64,000 nucleotides of DNA from Rhodobacteraceae bacterium Alg231-04 (GCA_900143635.1 FREY01000002.1:380429-444428), one strand, 5' to 3'; positions 28,602 through 37,752 are shown, counted from the first letter of the stretch. Program-made: numbers and translations. The notes: generated by a model from the sequence alone, not told the origin.

Positions 28602-29066
28602 ATGGAGCTCAGCACTATTCTTCGACCCGGCGCCGTCCGGGTCGTCGCGTCTGCATCCAGCAAGAAACGCCTGTTTCAGGAGATTTCGGATCTCGCATCA
28701 AGCGCCTATGGGCTGAATGCGGAAACCACTCTTGAGGCTTTGCTGGACCGCGAGAGCCTTGGTCCGACAGGTGTCGGCCATGGTGTTGCGCTGCCGCACG
28801 CCAGAATTACCGACGTGCATGAGGTCAAAGGCTGTTTCCTGATCCTGGAAAAACCGCTGGATTTCGGCGCCGTTGACCGCCAGCCGGTGGATGTGATCTT
28901 TGCCCTGTTTGCGCCTGAAGAGGCAGGTGTTGAACACCTCAAGGCGCTGGCGCTGGTCTCGCGTACATTGCGCGAACAAAGCTTCCTGACCAAGCTGCGG
29001 GCCAATCCGGATGCCTCGACGCTTCATACCATTCTCACCGAAAGCGGCGTGGTTCAGGCCGCCTGA
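28602..29066 (+). CDS. ptsN: PTS IIA-like nitrogen regulatory protein
   Basis: A 154-residue EIIA(Ntr) protein. The phosphorylated histidine is H66 in GVGHGVALPHARI. It receives phosphate from the PtsP-PtsO chain and regulates potassium, nitrogen and envelope functions. The ATG at 28602 with GGAG seven bases upstream is used. A GGCGCCC/GGGCGCC stem-loop (28566-28585) sits just before its ribosome site. It is the last gene of the plus-strand cluster and is followed by a terminator. Confidence 0.95.
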   Translation: MELSTILRPGAVRVVASASSKKRLFQEISDLASSAYGLNAETTLEALLDRESLGPTGVGHGVALPHARITDVHEVKGCFLILEKPLDFGAVDRQPVDVIFALFAPEEAGVEHLKALALVSRTLREQSFLTKLRANPDASTLHTILTESGVVQAA

Positions 29067-29073
29067 CCACGTT

Positions 29074-29100
29074 CGCCAGGCCTTCTGGCCTGGCGATTTT
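29074..29100 (+). terminator. Rho-independent terminator after ptsN
   Basis: CGCCAGGCC (29074-29082) pairs perfectly with GGCCTGGCG (29087-29095) around TTCT and is followed by ATTTTCTATGTTTT. It lies 8 nt past the ptsN stop and separates it from the convergent msrA. Confidence 0.92.
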
Positions 29101-29117
29101 CTATGTTTTGTCTGCGC

Positions 29118-29615
29118 TTAGCGCTTTGGCAGCACCCAATCGGGGCGGGCAAAGTGGCAGGTATAGCCATTTGGCTGGCGCTGCAGGTAGTCCTGATGCT
29201 CGGCCTCTGCCTCCCAGAAATCACCAACCGGTTCCACTTCGGTCACCACCTTGCCCGGCCAAAGCCCTGAGGCATCGACATCGGAAATGGTGTTCTTAGC
29301 CTCGGCCTTTTGCGCCTCGTCGGTGAAATAGATCGCCGACCGATAGCTCATGCCGAGGTCATTACCCTGCCGGTTCGCTGTGGTCGGATCATGGATCTGA
29401 AAAAAGAACTCCAGAATTTGGCGATAGCTGATCACCGCAGGATCAAAGGTGATCTCAATCCCTTCCGCATGGGTGCCGTGGTTGCGGTAGGTCGCGTTGG
29501 GCACGTCTCCGCCGGTATAGCCAACCCGCGTGTCCAGCACGCCGGGTTTGTTGCGGATCAGCTCCTGCATACCCCAGAAACATCCCCCTGCCAGAACGGC
29601 GCGCGCGCGGCTCAT
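29118..29615 (-). CDS. msrA: Peptide-methionine (S)-S-oxide reductase MsrA
   Basis: A 165-residue enzyme that repairs the S epimer of methionine sulfoxide. The active-site motif [10 protein letters not shown] has catalytic Cys12. Other family blocks are [20 protein letters not shown] (in part GYTGGDV) and [10 protein letters not shown]. Length is normal for the cytosolic form. The start overlaps the msrB stop as ATGA, so the two repair enzymes are made together. Confidence 0.97.
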   Translation of the reverse strand: MSRARAVLAGGCFWGMQELIRNKPGVLDTRVGYTGGDVPNATYRNHGTHAEGIEITFDPAVISYRQILEFFFQIHDPTTANRQGNDLGMSYRSAIYFTDEAQKAEAKNTISDVDASGLWPGKVVTEVEPVGDFWEAEAEHQDYLQRQPNGYTCHFARPDWVLPKR

Positions 29616-30061
29616 GTCACATCCTCCACCTGAGGCAGATAGCTGCCATAGCCTGCCGCCTCCATGTCGTTGCGATGGATGAACCGCAAAGAGGCCGAGT
29701 TGATGCAGTAGCGCAGCCCGCCGCGGTCGCGCGGTCCGTCCGGAAACACATGGCCCAGATGGCTGTCACCATGGGCAGAGCGCACTTCGGTGCGGGTCAT
29801 GCCCAGCGTGGTGTCCTGCAGTTCGGCCACATTGGCAGGTTCGATCGGTTTGGTGAAACTGGGCCAGCCGCAGTCGGATTCGTATTTGTCGCCGGAGGCA
29901 AACAGCGGCTCACCGGATACGATGTCCACATAGATGCCGGGCTCTTTGTTGGCCAGCAACGCGCCGGTGCCGGGGCGTTCGGTTCCGGATTGCTGGGTGA
30001 CGTAGTATTCTTCCTCCGACAGCGCCGCGACGGCTTCTGGAGTTTTTGCATATTCGGGCAT
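29612..30061 (-). CDS. msrB: Peptide-methionine (R)-S-oxide reductase MsrB
   Basis: A 149-residue SelR-domain protein that repairs the R epimer of methionine sulfoxide. Seen motifs are [23 protein letters not shown] and the catalytic Cys in [11 protein letters not shown]. The two zinc-binding CxxC pairs of many MsrB proteins are missing, so it is the non-zinc form. The ATG at 30061 has GGGGAG five bases upstream; the in-frame extension to 30100 lacks family similarity. It precedes and overlaps msrA. Confidence 0.96.
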   Translation of the reverse strand: MPEYAKTPEAVAALSEEEYYVTQQSGTERPGTGALLANKEPGIYVDIVSGEPLFASGDKYESDCGWPSFTKPIEPANVAELQDTTLGMTRTEVRSAHGDSHLGHVFPDGPRDRGGLRYCINSASLRFIHRNDMEAAGYGSYLPQVEDVT

Positions 30062-30203
30062 GGTGTCTCCCCTATTTGGTCTGTTCGCCTGCTGTCCCAT
30101 AGATGGGCACGCGGGTCAGAGGATGCAAAGGGGAATTGCACGGCCTCGCGCTCCTGTGAGGGTTCAAACGGGCGCGCATCTGCCGCCGCATCCGCCCCTT
30201 CAC

Positions 30204-30253
30204 CTTTGAAAAATACTCCCGCCGGAGGCAGCGCCTTGCCAAAGGCAAGGCGC
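30204..30253 (-). repeat. Dispersed intergenic repeat, copy B
   Basis: Read on the minus strand: a perfect GCGCCTTGCC-TTT-GGCAAGGCGC hairpin (arms 30231-30240 and 30244-30253), then GCCTCCGGCGGGAGTATTTT and AAAGGTGAAG. It lies in the 259-nt gap between the DUF4202 gene and msrB, which otherwise shows no gene. The same hairpin sequence with a different loop is at 47523-47546. Confidence 0.65.
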
Positions 30254-30320
30254 CTGGCCCAACGGGTCAAGGGCATCTATGGATGCCTGCCGACCGGACG
30301 GGAGCATCTGCGACGTGGCT

Positions 30321-30887
30321 TCAGCCCTGAAACGCCTGCGCCAGCGTATCGGGCAGGTCAAACTCGTCCAGAACCCGCGCGCGGGCCTCGGGTGACATTT
30401 TGCGGGCGGTCTTTTCGACGATGCGCTGAATTTTCTCGGGCGTGTGTTTGGCGGCAAAAGGCGCGAAATACCATTTCAGGAAAACAAAGCAGATCACATC
30501 TTCCAGTGCCTGCACCTGATCGTCCCGCTTCAGCCCCTCTTTGCGCAGCATCTGGCCTGCGGCTGCGATGTCCTCTGCGCCATATCCGGCCTCTGCCATC
30601 AGGGCCTCGACCACCTCGGCGTGGAACACGCCCTGGGCCTTGCGCCAGGCGAGGTATCCTGCGCGACCTTCGGGAAAGGTGCTGCGCGCCAGTTTCCAGC
30701 GTTCCACATGCTGGCCACGGGCAGCGATCTGCAATGCCTCACCGGCATCCGGGTGCAACCGGGCCAGTTCGTCGCTCATTCGTGTGCCATAGAGCAGCGA
30801 TGCGGGCTGGCCGTCGTCTTGATTGGGATCTGCCCCATTGGCAGTGTCGATGGCGGTCAGGACCTGGGTCAGCTGCGCGGCGCTCAT
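30321..30887 (-). CDS. DUF4202 domain protein
   Basis: A 188-residue soluble protein matching the DUF4202 family by its recurring blocks (AIDTANGADPN, LYGTRMSDELARL, ALQIAARGQHVERWKLARS with the repeat split as ALQIAARGQHVERW and KLARS, and EDVICFVFLKWYF). It is rich in helices and has no signal or membrane segment. The charged and histidine-bearing RGQHVERW block suggests a possible enzyme related to HD-type hydrolases, but this is inference; no function is established that I can name. It is a single gene between a DMT transporter and msrB. Confidence 0.75.
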   Translation of the reverse strand: MSAAQLTQVLTAIDTANGADPNQDDGQPASLLYGTRMSDELARLHPDAGEALQIAARGQHVERWKLARSTFPEGRAGYLAWRKAQGVFHAEVVEALMAEAGYGAEDIAAAGQMLRKEGLKRDDQVQALEDVICFVFLKWYFAPFAAKHTPEKIQRIVEKTARKMSPEARARVLDEFDLPDTLAQAFQG

Positions 30888-30935
30888 GGGCGGGCTCCTT
30901 GGTTTGTCCGGGGGTGGGCCGGGTTTTGATATAGT

Positions 30936-31832
30936 TTAGCGCGCTTCGGCGGCTTTGGCACGCGCTGCGGCTGGTTTTCGTGACAGTTGCACCGCCAGAA
31001 TGCCAAGGGTCACGATCACCACGCCGGCAACATCCAGCGGGCCCAGCCTTTCGCCCAGCAGAGCGGCGGCGACGGCAACGCCGAAGACCGGGTTGAGGAA
31101 ATGGAAGGTGGCCGCACGCACCGCGCCAACCCGGTTCAGCAGCAACACCCAAAGGAAGGTCGCCAGTAGCCCCGGCATCAGTGTGGTATAGGCAAAAGCC
31201 GCGGCCAGCCGCCAGGTGGGGGTGATGAAAATTTCCTCAGTCAGCGGGGCGGCAACAAACAACACTGCTGATCCGATCAGCATCTGCAGCCCAACCACCA
31301 TCATGAAGTTACCGCCAGATGTGGCTCCGCGCAGGGCCAGTGTGGCGGCTGTCAGGGCGATCACACCAATCACGCAGAGCAGAACGCCGGTCAGATCCAC
31401 GCCATCGTTCAGACGTGTGCCCATGATCAGCACCACGCCCAGTACACCGGCGGCCAACCCGACCAGCCCCAACGCATTCTGCCGTTCCCCAAATATCACC
31501 CAGCCCGCCAGCGCCACCAAAAGCGGCATGGTCGAGGCGATGATCGCCGCCAGAGAGGCCTCGATCCACTGCATGGCAACAAAATTCAGACCCAGATAAA
31601 GCGCGTTCTGGCAGATGCCAAAAATCAGTGTGGCGCGCCACTGGCCGGGGGTCAGCCGCCAACTCTGCCCAAGGGCGCGGGCGATGGCGACGCCGATCAG
31701 CCCTGAAACCAGAAACCGCACCGCGAGGGAAAACAACGGCGAGGCATCCATCACGATGATCCGGGCTGAGGTAAAGGCCGAGGACCAGATAAAGGCGAAG
31801 GCCAATCCCATGGCAATTGCGCGCGCGTCCAT
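30936..31832 (-). CDS. DMT superfamily transporter (EamA domains)
   Basis: A 298-residue inner-membrane protein with about ten hydrophobic segments arranged as two EamA repeats. The first repeat shows FIWSSAFTSARI and MQWIEASLAAIIASTMPLLV; the second ends with GVAVAAALLGERLGPLDVAG. Members export small metabolites or amino acids; substrate unknown. The ATG at 31832 is used because it has a GGGG-rich ribosome region; a TTG at 31853 is also in frame. It follows bioY on the same strand by 90 nt. Confidence 0.88.
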   Translation of the reverse strand: MDARAIAMGLAFAFIWSSAFTSARIIVMDASPLFSLAVRFLVSGLIGVAIARALGQSWRLTPGQWRATLIFGICQNALYLGLNFVAMQWIEASLAAIIASTMPLLVALAGWVIFGERQNALGLVGLAAGVLGVVLIMGTRLNDGVDLTGVLLCVIGVIALTAATLALRGATSGGNFMMVVGLQMLIGSAVLFVAAPLTEEIFITPTWRLAAAFAYTTLMPGLLATFLWVLLLNRVGAVRAATFHFLNPVFGVAVAAALLGERLGPLDVAGVVIVTLGILAVQLSRKPAAARAKAAEAR

Positions 31833-31922
31833 AAACCCATTCCCCAACAACACTTGGGCGGACAGTTCCCGATTGCGCAGCGATAGGCAAGCCCGGACCG
31901 ACGCGCGGTCCGGGCAAGGGAA

Positions 31923-32462
31923 TCACAGGTTCGGGATCGCCTTGCGCACACCGCGGGCAATCACCACGGTCAGGGCGACTTTGATCAGGTCACCGGGGAT
32001 GAAGGGCAGGGCATAGCCCATGGTCTTGGCGACATCCCAGCCGTTCATCACCGCAAGCCAGGTCCAGCCGATGACATAGACCACGCCGATGCCGCCGATG
32101 ATCAGGTAAAGCGCCGACAGGGCGGGATGCGGCTGGCCACGGTGTTTGTCGAACAACCAACCGGTGACAAAGGCAGCAACCGGCCAGGACAGCACAAATC
32201 CGGCAGTGGGGCCAAAGTAGATGCCGATGCCACCACGTCCGCCAGAGAGCAGCGGCAGGCCAATGGCGACCAGAACCGCAAACAGCAGCAGCGCAAGACC
32301 GCCGCGCCGGGCACCGATCAGCGCGCCGGCCAGCATCACGCCCATGGATTGCGCGGTGATGGGAACGCCGGTGGCAGGCAGAGTGATTGGCGGGAACAGC
32401 CCCAATGCGGCCGTCAGCGCGGCAAACAGGGCGATGGAGACGATGTCGCGGGTGGAAAGCAT
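31923..32462 (-). CDS. bioY: Biotin transporter BioY (ECF S component)
   Basis: A 179-residue membrane protein with six hydrophobic segments that binds biotin as the substrate-specific S component of the BioMNY energy-coupling-factor transporter. The BioY signature IYFGPTAGFVLSWPVAAFV is visible, with FVTGWLFDK next to it. It is the last gene of bioM-bioN-bioY, 23 nt after bioN. A BioR-type box lies upstream of the operon at 33856-33865. Confidence 0.95.
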   Translation of the reverse strand: MLSTRDIVSIALFAALTAALGLFPPITLPATGVPITAQSMGVMLAGALIGARRGGLALLLFAVLVAIGLPLLSGGRGGIGIYFGPTAGFVLSWPVAAFVTGWLFDKHRGQPHPALSALYLIIGGIGVVYVIGWTWLAVMNGWDVAKTMGYALPFIPGDLIKVALTVVIARGVRKAIPNL

Positions 32463-32485
32463 GGGGATGTCCCTTTTCTTCTTTG

Positions 32486-33091
32486 TTAGGGTCTATCGGG
32501 GTTATAGCCGCGCGCCTCGATGGCGTCGGCGATGGCGTCAGACATACGCAGGGTGCGCACGATGACGGGAATGGCGATGGCGATGATGCTGCGATCCAGC
32601 CCGCGCACGCGCTGGGCCTCGCGTACCTCGGATGTGATCTGGGCCAGCACCGGGATGAACCGCAGGGCCAGCGCCAGAGCCAGGCTGATTTTTGAGGGGT
32701 TTAGACCGAGCGGGCGCAGCCATTCGAGCCCGTGCTCCAGAGCTGCGACCATGTCGGACACCCGGGTGGTAAGCGTCAGCAGGCCCGCCAGCATCAGCAA
32801 TGTGGCAAAGCGCGTGATGAAGAAAGCACCGGTCATCCAGCCGCTGATGAACACTTGTGCAGCAAACAGGACGGCAAAGATAATCAGAACCGGGCGCAGC
32901 TGCGCCCATGCGGCGCCAAGGCCCAGCCCGGTGGCCCCATAGATCATCAGCACAGCCAGCATCACCGCGCCAAGGGCGGGCAGGCCGGGCAGTAAAAAGA
33001 TGGCCGTGCCGCCGCCCGCCAGCGCCAGCAGTTTGGCACCGGGGCGCATCCTATGCAGAAAACTGTCGCCGGGGCGATAAAGCTCAAACAC
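32486..33091 (-). CDS. bioN: Energy-coupling factor transmembrane protein BioN
   Basis: A 201-residue T component of the BioMNY biotin importer. It has four to five membrane segments and the cytoplasmic coupling region with two Ala-Arg-Gly type motifs, seen as EAQRVRGLD and [10 protein letters not shown], which bind the ATPase. The GTG at 33091 overlaps the end of bioM by 8 nt, so translation is coupled. Bio-specific naming rests on the operon with bioY. Confidence 0.93.
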   Translation of the reverse strand: MFELYRPGDSFLHRMRPGAKLLALAGGGTAIFLLPGLPALGAVMLAVLMIYGATGLGLGAAWAQLRPVLIIFAVLFAAQVFISGWMTGAFFITRFATLLMLAGLLTLTTRVSDMVAALEHGLEWLRPLGLNPSKISLALALALRFIPVLAQITSEVREAQRVRGLDRSIIAIAIPVIVRTLRMSDAIADAIEARGYNPDRP

Positions 33092-33782
33092 CTGTCATCG
33101 CCTCGACATAGCGGGCCAATGCGGGAGAGGGCGCATCGTCTGCCAGAACGCGGCCGTCATCAAAAACGATGACGCGGTCAAATCCGGCGATCAGATCCAG
33201 ATCGTGGGTGACGACAATGGCCGTCTGATCCAGCGCCTCGATGGCCTCGGCCACGCGCATCTTGTTGCGCAGGTCCAGCAGCGTTGTGGGTTCGTCAAAG
33301 ACAATGACCTCAGGCGCCATCACCAAAACACCTGAAATCGCCAAAAGCTGCTTTTGCCCACCGCTGAGCAGATGCGCCGGATGGGTGCGGTGACCCTCCA
33401 GCCCATAGCGCGCCAGCATCTCGGCCGTTTTGGTCTCTATCTCGGGTTTTTTCAGGCCCAGGTTCTTCATCCCAAAGGCGATGTCTTCTTCGACAATGGG
33501 AAAGACGATCTGATTGTCCGGGTTCTGAAAGACAAAGCCGACATGCTGGCGCACCGCTTTGCCGTCTTTGGCGGTGTCCAGCCCGGCGACGGTGACACGG
33601 CCCTGATCCGGCAGCTGAAGCCCGTTGATCATCCGCGCAAAGGTGCTTTTGCCGCTGCCATTGGCGCCGACGATGGCGATACGTTTTTCTTTGAGCGTCA
33701 GTGAAATATCCCGCAGCACAGGTTTGTCGCCAAAGGCATGGCTGACACGATCAAAACTGATGGCCGCAGTTGCGGATGTCAT
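33084..33782 (-). CDS. bioM: Energy-coupling factor ATPase BioM
   Basis: A 232-residue ABC ATPase. Walker A is [11 protein letters not shown], the Q-loop is [13 protein letters not shown] (typical of ECF A components), the signature is [12 protein letters not shown] and Walker B is [13 protein letters not shown] histidine switch is seen in VVTHDLDL. It energises biotin uptake with BioN and BioY. It is the first gene of the operon and lies 73 bp after a BioR box, so repression by BioR when biotin is plentiful is likely. Confidence 0.95.
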   Translation of the reverse strand: MTSATAAISFDRVSHAFGDKPVLRDISLTLKEKRIAIVGANGSGKSTFARMINGLQLPDQGRVTVAGLDTAKDGKAVRQHVGFVFQNPDNQIVFPIVEEDIAFGMKNLGLKKPEIETKTAEMLARYGLEGHRTHPAHLLSGGQKQLLAISGVLVMAPEVIVFDEPTTLLDLRNKMRVAEAIEALDQTAIVVTHDLDLIAGFDRVIVFDDGRVLADDAPSPALARYVEAMTGV

Positions 33783-33855
33783 CGCGGGTCTTTCCGGCAG
33801 CTGCCGTCGGGTGAAATCCGGGGCTGGGTAGCACTCTGAGCGGGTATCGGCAAGA

Positions 33856-33865
33856 TTATAGATAA
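33856..33865. promoter_or_regulatory. BioR operator (TTATAGATAA)
   Basis: The 10-bp sequence TTATAGATAA fits exactly the alphaproteobacterial BioR consensus TTATMKATAA. It is placed in the promoter region of bioMNY, 74 bp before the bioM start. No bioR gene is in the window. Confidence 0.88.
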
Positions 33866-33900
33866 TTACCGAGTGCGTTACGAAGCGTCGCAGAGCTGCA

Positions 33901-33934
33901 AAAACAAAAAGGACCGCCCCGAAGGGCGGCCCTT
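33901..33934 (-). terminator. Rho-independent terminator after hup
   Basis: On the minus strand AAGGGCCGCCC pairs with GGGCGGTCCTT (one non-Watson-Crick position) around TTCG, followed by TTTTTGTTTT. It lies 26 nt past the hup stop and upstream of the bioMNY promoter. Confidence 0.92.
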
Positions 33935-33959
33935 ATCGCAATAGATCCGGAAGCCGGGA

Positions 33960-34247
33960 TCAGCCGTTGACGCTGTCTTTCAGCGCTTTGGCGATGGTCA
34001 TTTTCACGACCTTGTCGGCTTCTTTCATGAATTTCTCGCCAGTGGCGGGGTTGCGCACTTCGCGCTCGGGACGCTCGCGGCAGTAGATTTTGCCAACGCC
34101 GGGCAGGGTCACGGCACCACCGCCAGACACTTCGCGGGTGATCAGCGCGCAAACGGCGTCCAGTGCGGCACCAGCAGCTTTTTTGTCGCTGCCCATTTCC
34201 TCGGCGAGAGCGGCAACCAGCTGGGTTTTGGTCATCGGTTTGGACAT
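33960..34247 (-). CDS. hup: HU family DNA-binding protein
   Basis: A 95-residue nucleoid protein. The HU fold is recognisable: MTKTQLVAALAEEM helix, GVGKIYCRERPEREVRNP beta-arm with the DNA-intercalating region (NPATGEKF) and a basic helix at the C-terminus. It bends and compacts DNA as a dimer. AAGGAG six bases before the ATG gives a strong ribosome site and a good terminator follows, both fitting high expression. Which HU paralogue it is cannot be told. Confidence 0.95.
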   Translation of the reverse strand: MSKPMTKTQLVAALAEEMGSDKKAAGAALDAVCALITREVSGGGAVTLPGVGKIYCRERPEREVRNPATGEKFMKEADKVVKMTIAKALKDSVNG

Positions 34248-34327
34248 TTTTATCTCCTTAGTCTGCCCGTTCTTCGGGTCTCAATTCTGCCCGATCTAGG
34301 GGCCTCATCGCGTAACCTTAACGGTAT

Positions 34328-34345
34328 GTTGTGTATCAACACAAC
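34328..34345. promoter_or_regulatory. Palindrome GTTGTGT-ATCA-ACACAAC upstream of hup
   Basis: A perfect 7+4+7 inverted repeat about 80 bp upstream of the hup start and 64 bp after the amn stop. It has no T run on the minus strand, so an operator is more likely than a terminator. The binding factor is unknown. Confidence 0.4.
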
Positions 34346-34408
34346 GGATTGTGTAGGAAAACAAGGGGAAAACGCGTCAATTTTCACCGAAAACCTGCTG
34401 AAACCCGC

Positions 34409-35875
34409 CTAGAGGAAGGCGGTTTCATCAAAGGACCGCAATTTCCGGCTGTGCAACCGCTCCAGCGGCATGCCGCGCAGTTTCTCCATCGCTCTTATGC
34501 CGATGCGCAAATGGCGTGCAACCTGATTGCGGTAGAAATCGCTGGCCATGCCGGGCAGCTTTAGTTCGCCATGCAGTGGTTTGTCACTGACGCAGAGCAA
34601 TGTTCCGTAAGGAACTCGGAATCGATAGCCATTGGCAGCGATGGTGGCGCTTTCCATGTCCAGCGCGATGGCGCGGGACTGGCTGAGCCGCTGCACCGGG
34701 CCGGACTGGTCGCGCAGCTCCCAGTTTCGGTTGTCGATTGTCGCCACTGTACCGGTTCGCATGATCCGCTTGAGGTCAAAGCCCTGCAGCTCGGAAACTT
34801 CCTCGACCGCCTGTTCCAGTGCGATCTGGATTTCGGCCAGCGCCGGGATTGGTGTCCAGACCGGCAGGTCATCATCCAGCACGTGATCTTCGCGCAGATA
34901 GGCATGGGCCAGGACAAAATCACCCAAGGCCTGCGTGTTGCGCAGCCCGGCGCAATGGCCAACCATCAGCCAGGCATGGGGCCGCAGGACGGCGATATGG
35001 TCGGTGGCGGTTTTGGCATTGGAGGGGCCAACACCGATATTGACCAGGGTGATGCCATTCCCGTCTGCCCGTTTCAGGTGATACGACGGCATTTGCGGCA
35101 TTTTCTCGGTCTTGGGGATGTCACCGTCGGGCGTGGTGATCTCGTGATCGCCGGTGCTGACAAAGCTGGTATAGCCCGATTGCGGGTCGGCCAGCATGGC
35201 GCGGGCATAATCCTCAAACTCGGCGACGTAGAACTGGTAGTTGGTGAATAGCACGTGGTTCTGGAAATGGTCCGGATCAGTGGCGGTATAATGCGCCAGC
35301 CGGGCCAGCGAATAGTCGATGCGCTGGGCGGTAAAAGGCGCCAGCGGGCCGGTGCCATTGGCCGGTTCATAAGTGCCATTGACGATATCGTCATTGGTGG
35401 TCGAAAGGTCCGGCACATCAAAGACATCGCGCAGGGTGAAACCGGCAGCGCCTTCCTGTGGCACGGTGATACCGGGCCGTGCCGCGACGGCGAAATGCAC
35501 CGGAATAGGCGTGTCCGATGCGCCGATGGTGACGCTCACCCCGTGGTTTTGGATCAACAGGTCGATCTGCTGGGTCAGGTAGTGACGGAACAGATCCGGC
35601 CGGGTCACGGTTGTGGCATAGGTGCCGGGGGCGGCCACATGGCCAAAGGACAGGCGGCTGTCGACCTGGGCAAAGCTGGTCGTGGTGATGCGAATTTCCG
35701 GGTAATAGGCTCTGATGCGGCCATCATCGGGTGCGCCGTCCTCCATGGCGCGGGAGAATTCCGTGCACAGGAAATCGGTGGCCTGGCTGTACAGATCCTC
35801 CAGCCGCTGAACGGCGGCGGCGGCATCGGTGAAATCTGTGGCGGCGGGGTGATCGGGAAGGATCATCTGGTTCAT
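34409..35875 (-). CDS. amn: AMP nucleosidase
   Basis: A 488-residue enzyme that splits AMP into adenine and ribose-5-phosphate. The N-terminal AMP nucleosidase domain (about 1-170) and the C-terminal phosphorylase-fold domain (about 190-488) are both present. Visible blocks include VNIGVGPSNAKTATDHIAVL, MVGHCAGLRNTQ and ALDMESATIAANGYRF, which holds the purine/ribose-binding Met-Glu. The start overlaps the ade stop as ATGA, so AMP breakdown and adenine deamination are coupled in one operon. Confidence 0.96.
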   Translation of the reverse strand: MNQMILPDHPAATDFTDAAAAVQRLEDLYSQATDFLCTEFSRAMEDGAPDDGRIRAYYPEIRITTTSFAQVDSRLSFGHVAAPGTYATTVTRPDLFRHYLTQQIDLLIQNHGVSVTIGASDTPIPVHFAVAARPGITVPQEGAAGFTLRDVFDVPDLSTTNDDIVNGTYEPANGTGPLAPFTAQRIDYSLARLAHYTATDPDHFQNHVLFTNYQFYVAEFEDYARAMLADPQSGYTSFVSTGDHEITTPDGDIPKTEKMPQMPSYHLKRADGNGITLVNIGVGPSNAKTATDHIAVLRPHAWLMVGHCAGLRNTQALGDFVLAHAYLREDHVLDDDLPVWTPIPALAEIQIALEQAVEEVSELQGFDLKRIMRTGTVATIDNRNWELRDQSGPVQRLSQSRAIALDMESATIAANGYRFRVPYGTLLCVSDKPLHGELKLPGMASDFYRNQVARHLRIGIRAMEKLRGMPLERLHSRKLRSFDETAFL

Positions 35876-37674
35876 GCGGTGCCCTCGATTACCGGGATTT
35901 TCTGGAAAGTGCGCACGTCAACAAGGCCAAGGTCGGAAATCCGCAACTCGGGGATGACCACCAGCGCCAAGAGCGAGTGCTGCATATAGGCGTTGTTGAG
36001 GCGGCAACCGCTGGCCTCCATCGCCTCGACCAGCTTTTGCGCCGATGCGGCCACTTGGGTGGCGGGGCTGTCGGACATCAGCCCGGCGATGGGCAGTTCG
36101 ACCAGCGCCTGTTCTTCGCCGTCGCGATAGAGGGTGATGCCGCCGCCGACCTCGGCCAAACGGTTGGCGGCCAGCGCCATCTGCGCGCGGCAGGTGCCCA
36201 CCACAATCATGTGGTGGCTGTCATGCGCCACGGTCGAGGCCATGGCCATCTTGCCGCTGTAGCCAAAGCCCGAGACAAAGGCATTGGTCACCCCGCCGGT
36301 GGCGCGATGCCGTTCGACCAGCGCGATCTGGCAGGTGTCGCCAGCGCCTTCAACCAGTCCGTCCACCACGGGCAGTTCAGCCTTCAGCGCCTTGGTCGGG
36401 GCCTGGTTTTCCACCACGCCGATCACATTAGCAGTGACGGAATTGGCGCCCTCGGGGGCGGCCAGTTCAAAGTCCTGCGCGCCCAAGGCATGGCCCAGAT
36501 GCACGGTGCCGCGGGCCGTATCCGGCCAGTCAAAATGCGGGCATTCCACAGTAATAGAGCCGTTTTCCGCGACGATCTGGCCGCGCGCCATCACCAGTTC
36601 GATCGGCAGCTCTGTCAGGTCCGACGTCAGGATCACATCAGCGCGCCGACCGGGGGTGAGCGATCCGATCTCGCGTTCCAGACCAAAATGCGTGGCGGTG
36701 TTGATCGTCGCCATCTGCAGCGCCACCAGGGGATCGCAGCCACAGGAGATCGCATGGCGCACCACCCGGTTCATATGGCCGTCATTGACCAGCGTGCCGG
36801 AATGGCAATCATCCGTGCACAGGATGAAATTGCGCGAATCCAGCCCCTTTTCGGTGACGGCGGTGATCTGTGTCTCCACATCATACCAGGCCGATCCCAG
36901 CCGCATCATCGACCGCATCCCCTGACGCACACGGGCAATGGCATCCGCCTCGCAGGTGCCTTCGTGGTCATCGGCTGGCCCGCCGGCCACATAGGCGGCG
37001 AAGTTCGGCCCCAGATCGGGAGAGGCATAATGGCCGCCGACGGTCTTGCCCGCGTTCTGGGTGGCAGCGATTTCGGCCAGCATCTTGGGGTCGGCATTGG
37101 CGACGCCGGGGAAATTCATCATCTCACCCAACCCGATGATGCCGGGCCAGGACATTGCCTCGGCCACATCTTCGGGTGAAATCTCGTGGCCCGTTGTTTC
37201 CAGCCCCGGCGCCGAAGGCGCGCAAGAGGGCATTTGGGTGAAGATATTGACGGGCTGCAACAGCGCCTCGTCGTGCATGTAGCGCACCCCGTCTAGCCCC
37301 AGCACATTGGCGATCTCATGCGGGTCGGTGAACATCGAGGTGGTGCCATGCGGGATCACGGCGCGGGCAAATTCGGCCGGTGTCAGCATGCCGCTTTCGA
37401 TATGCATATGGGCGTCACAGAGGCCGGGGATCATGTAGCGGCCTTCGGCCTCGATCACTTTGGTGTCCGGCCCGGTGCAATAAGAGGCATCCGGCACCAC
37501 GCAGGCAATGCGGCCTGCGACGATGGCAATGTCATGGTTGGGCAAGGTTTCACGGCTGTGCACATTCACCCAGATACCGCCTTTGATGACGGTGTCGGCA
37601 AAGGCGCGGCCAGCGGCAACGGCGATCAGTTTTGGGGCGGTATCGGGCCAACTCGGGAAGGGGATAACTGTCAT
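35872..37674 (-). CDS. ade: Adenine deaminase
   Basis: A 600-residue amidohydrolase that converts adenine to hypoxanthine and ammonia. The metal-binding motif is DAHMHIESGML; other family blocks are TSMFTDPHEIANVLG, CTDDCHSGTLVNDGHMNRVV (in part CTDDCHS and GHMNRVVR) and a C-terminal adenine deaminase domain with AHDSHHMIVVGT. Length is normal. It heads the ade-amn operon. The order deaminase first, nucleosidase second supports a purine salvage or AMP catabolic role. Confidence 0.96.
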   Translation of the reverse strand: MTVIPFPSWPDTAPKLIAVAAGRAFADTVIKGGIWVNVHSRETLPNHDIAIVAGRIACVVPDASYCTGPDTKVIEAEGRYMIPGLCDAHMHIESGMLTPAEFARAVIPHGTTSMFTDPHEIANVLGLDGVRYMHDEALLQPVNIFTQMPSCAPSAPGLETTGHEISPEDVAEAMSWPGIIGLGEMMNFPGVANADPKMLAEIAATQNAGKTVGGHYASPDLGPNFAAYVAGGPADDHEGTCEADAIARVRQGMRSMMRLGSAWYDVETQITAVTEKGLDSRNFILCTDDCHSGTLVNDGHMNRVVRHAISCGCDPLVALQMATINTATHFGLEREIGSLTPGRRADVILTSDLTELPIELVMARGQIVAENGSITVECPHFDWPDTARGTVHLGHALGAQDFELAAPEGANSVTANVIGVVENQAPTKALKAELPVVDGLVEGAGDTCQIALVERHRATGGVTNAFVSGFGYSGKMAMASTVAHDSHHMIVVGTCRAQMALAANRLAEVGGGITLYRDGEEQALVELPIAGLMSDSPATQVAASAQKLVEAMEASGCRLNNAYMQHSLLALVVIPELRISDLGLVDVRTFQKIPVIEGTA

Positions 37675-37752
37675 GTGCCAATTGTTGTGATTGTGACGGG
37701 ATGTGCAAGCCCTGTCACAGGATCTTCATGTTGCGGTGACGCGGGCTATAGC

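Noticed and set aside
35977-37179. 400-codon plus-strand frame opposite ade
   Set aside because: Antisense shadow; adenine deaminase on the minus strand has all family motifs.
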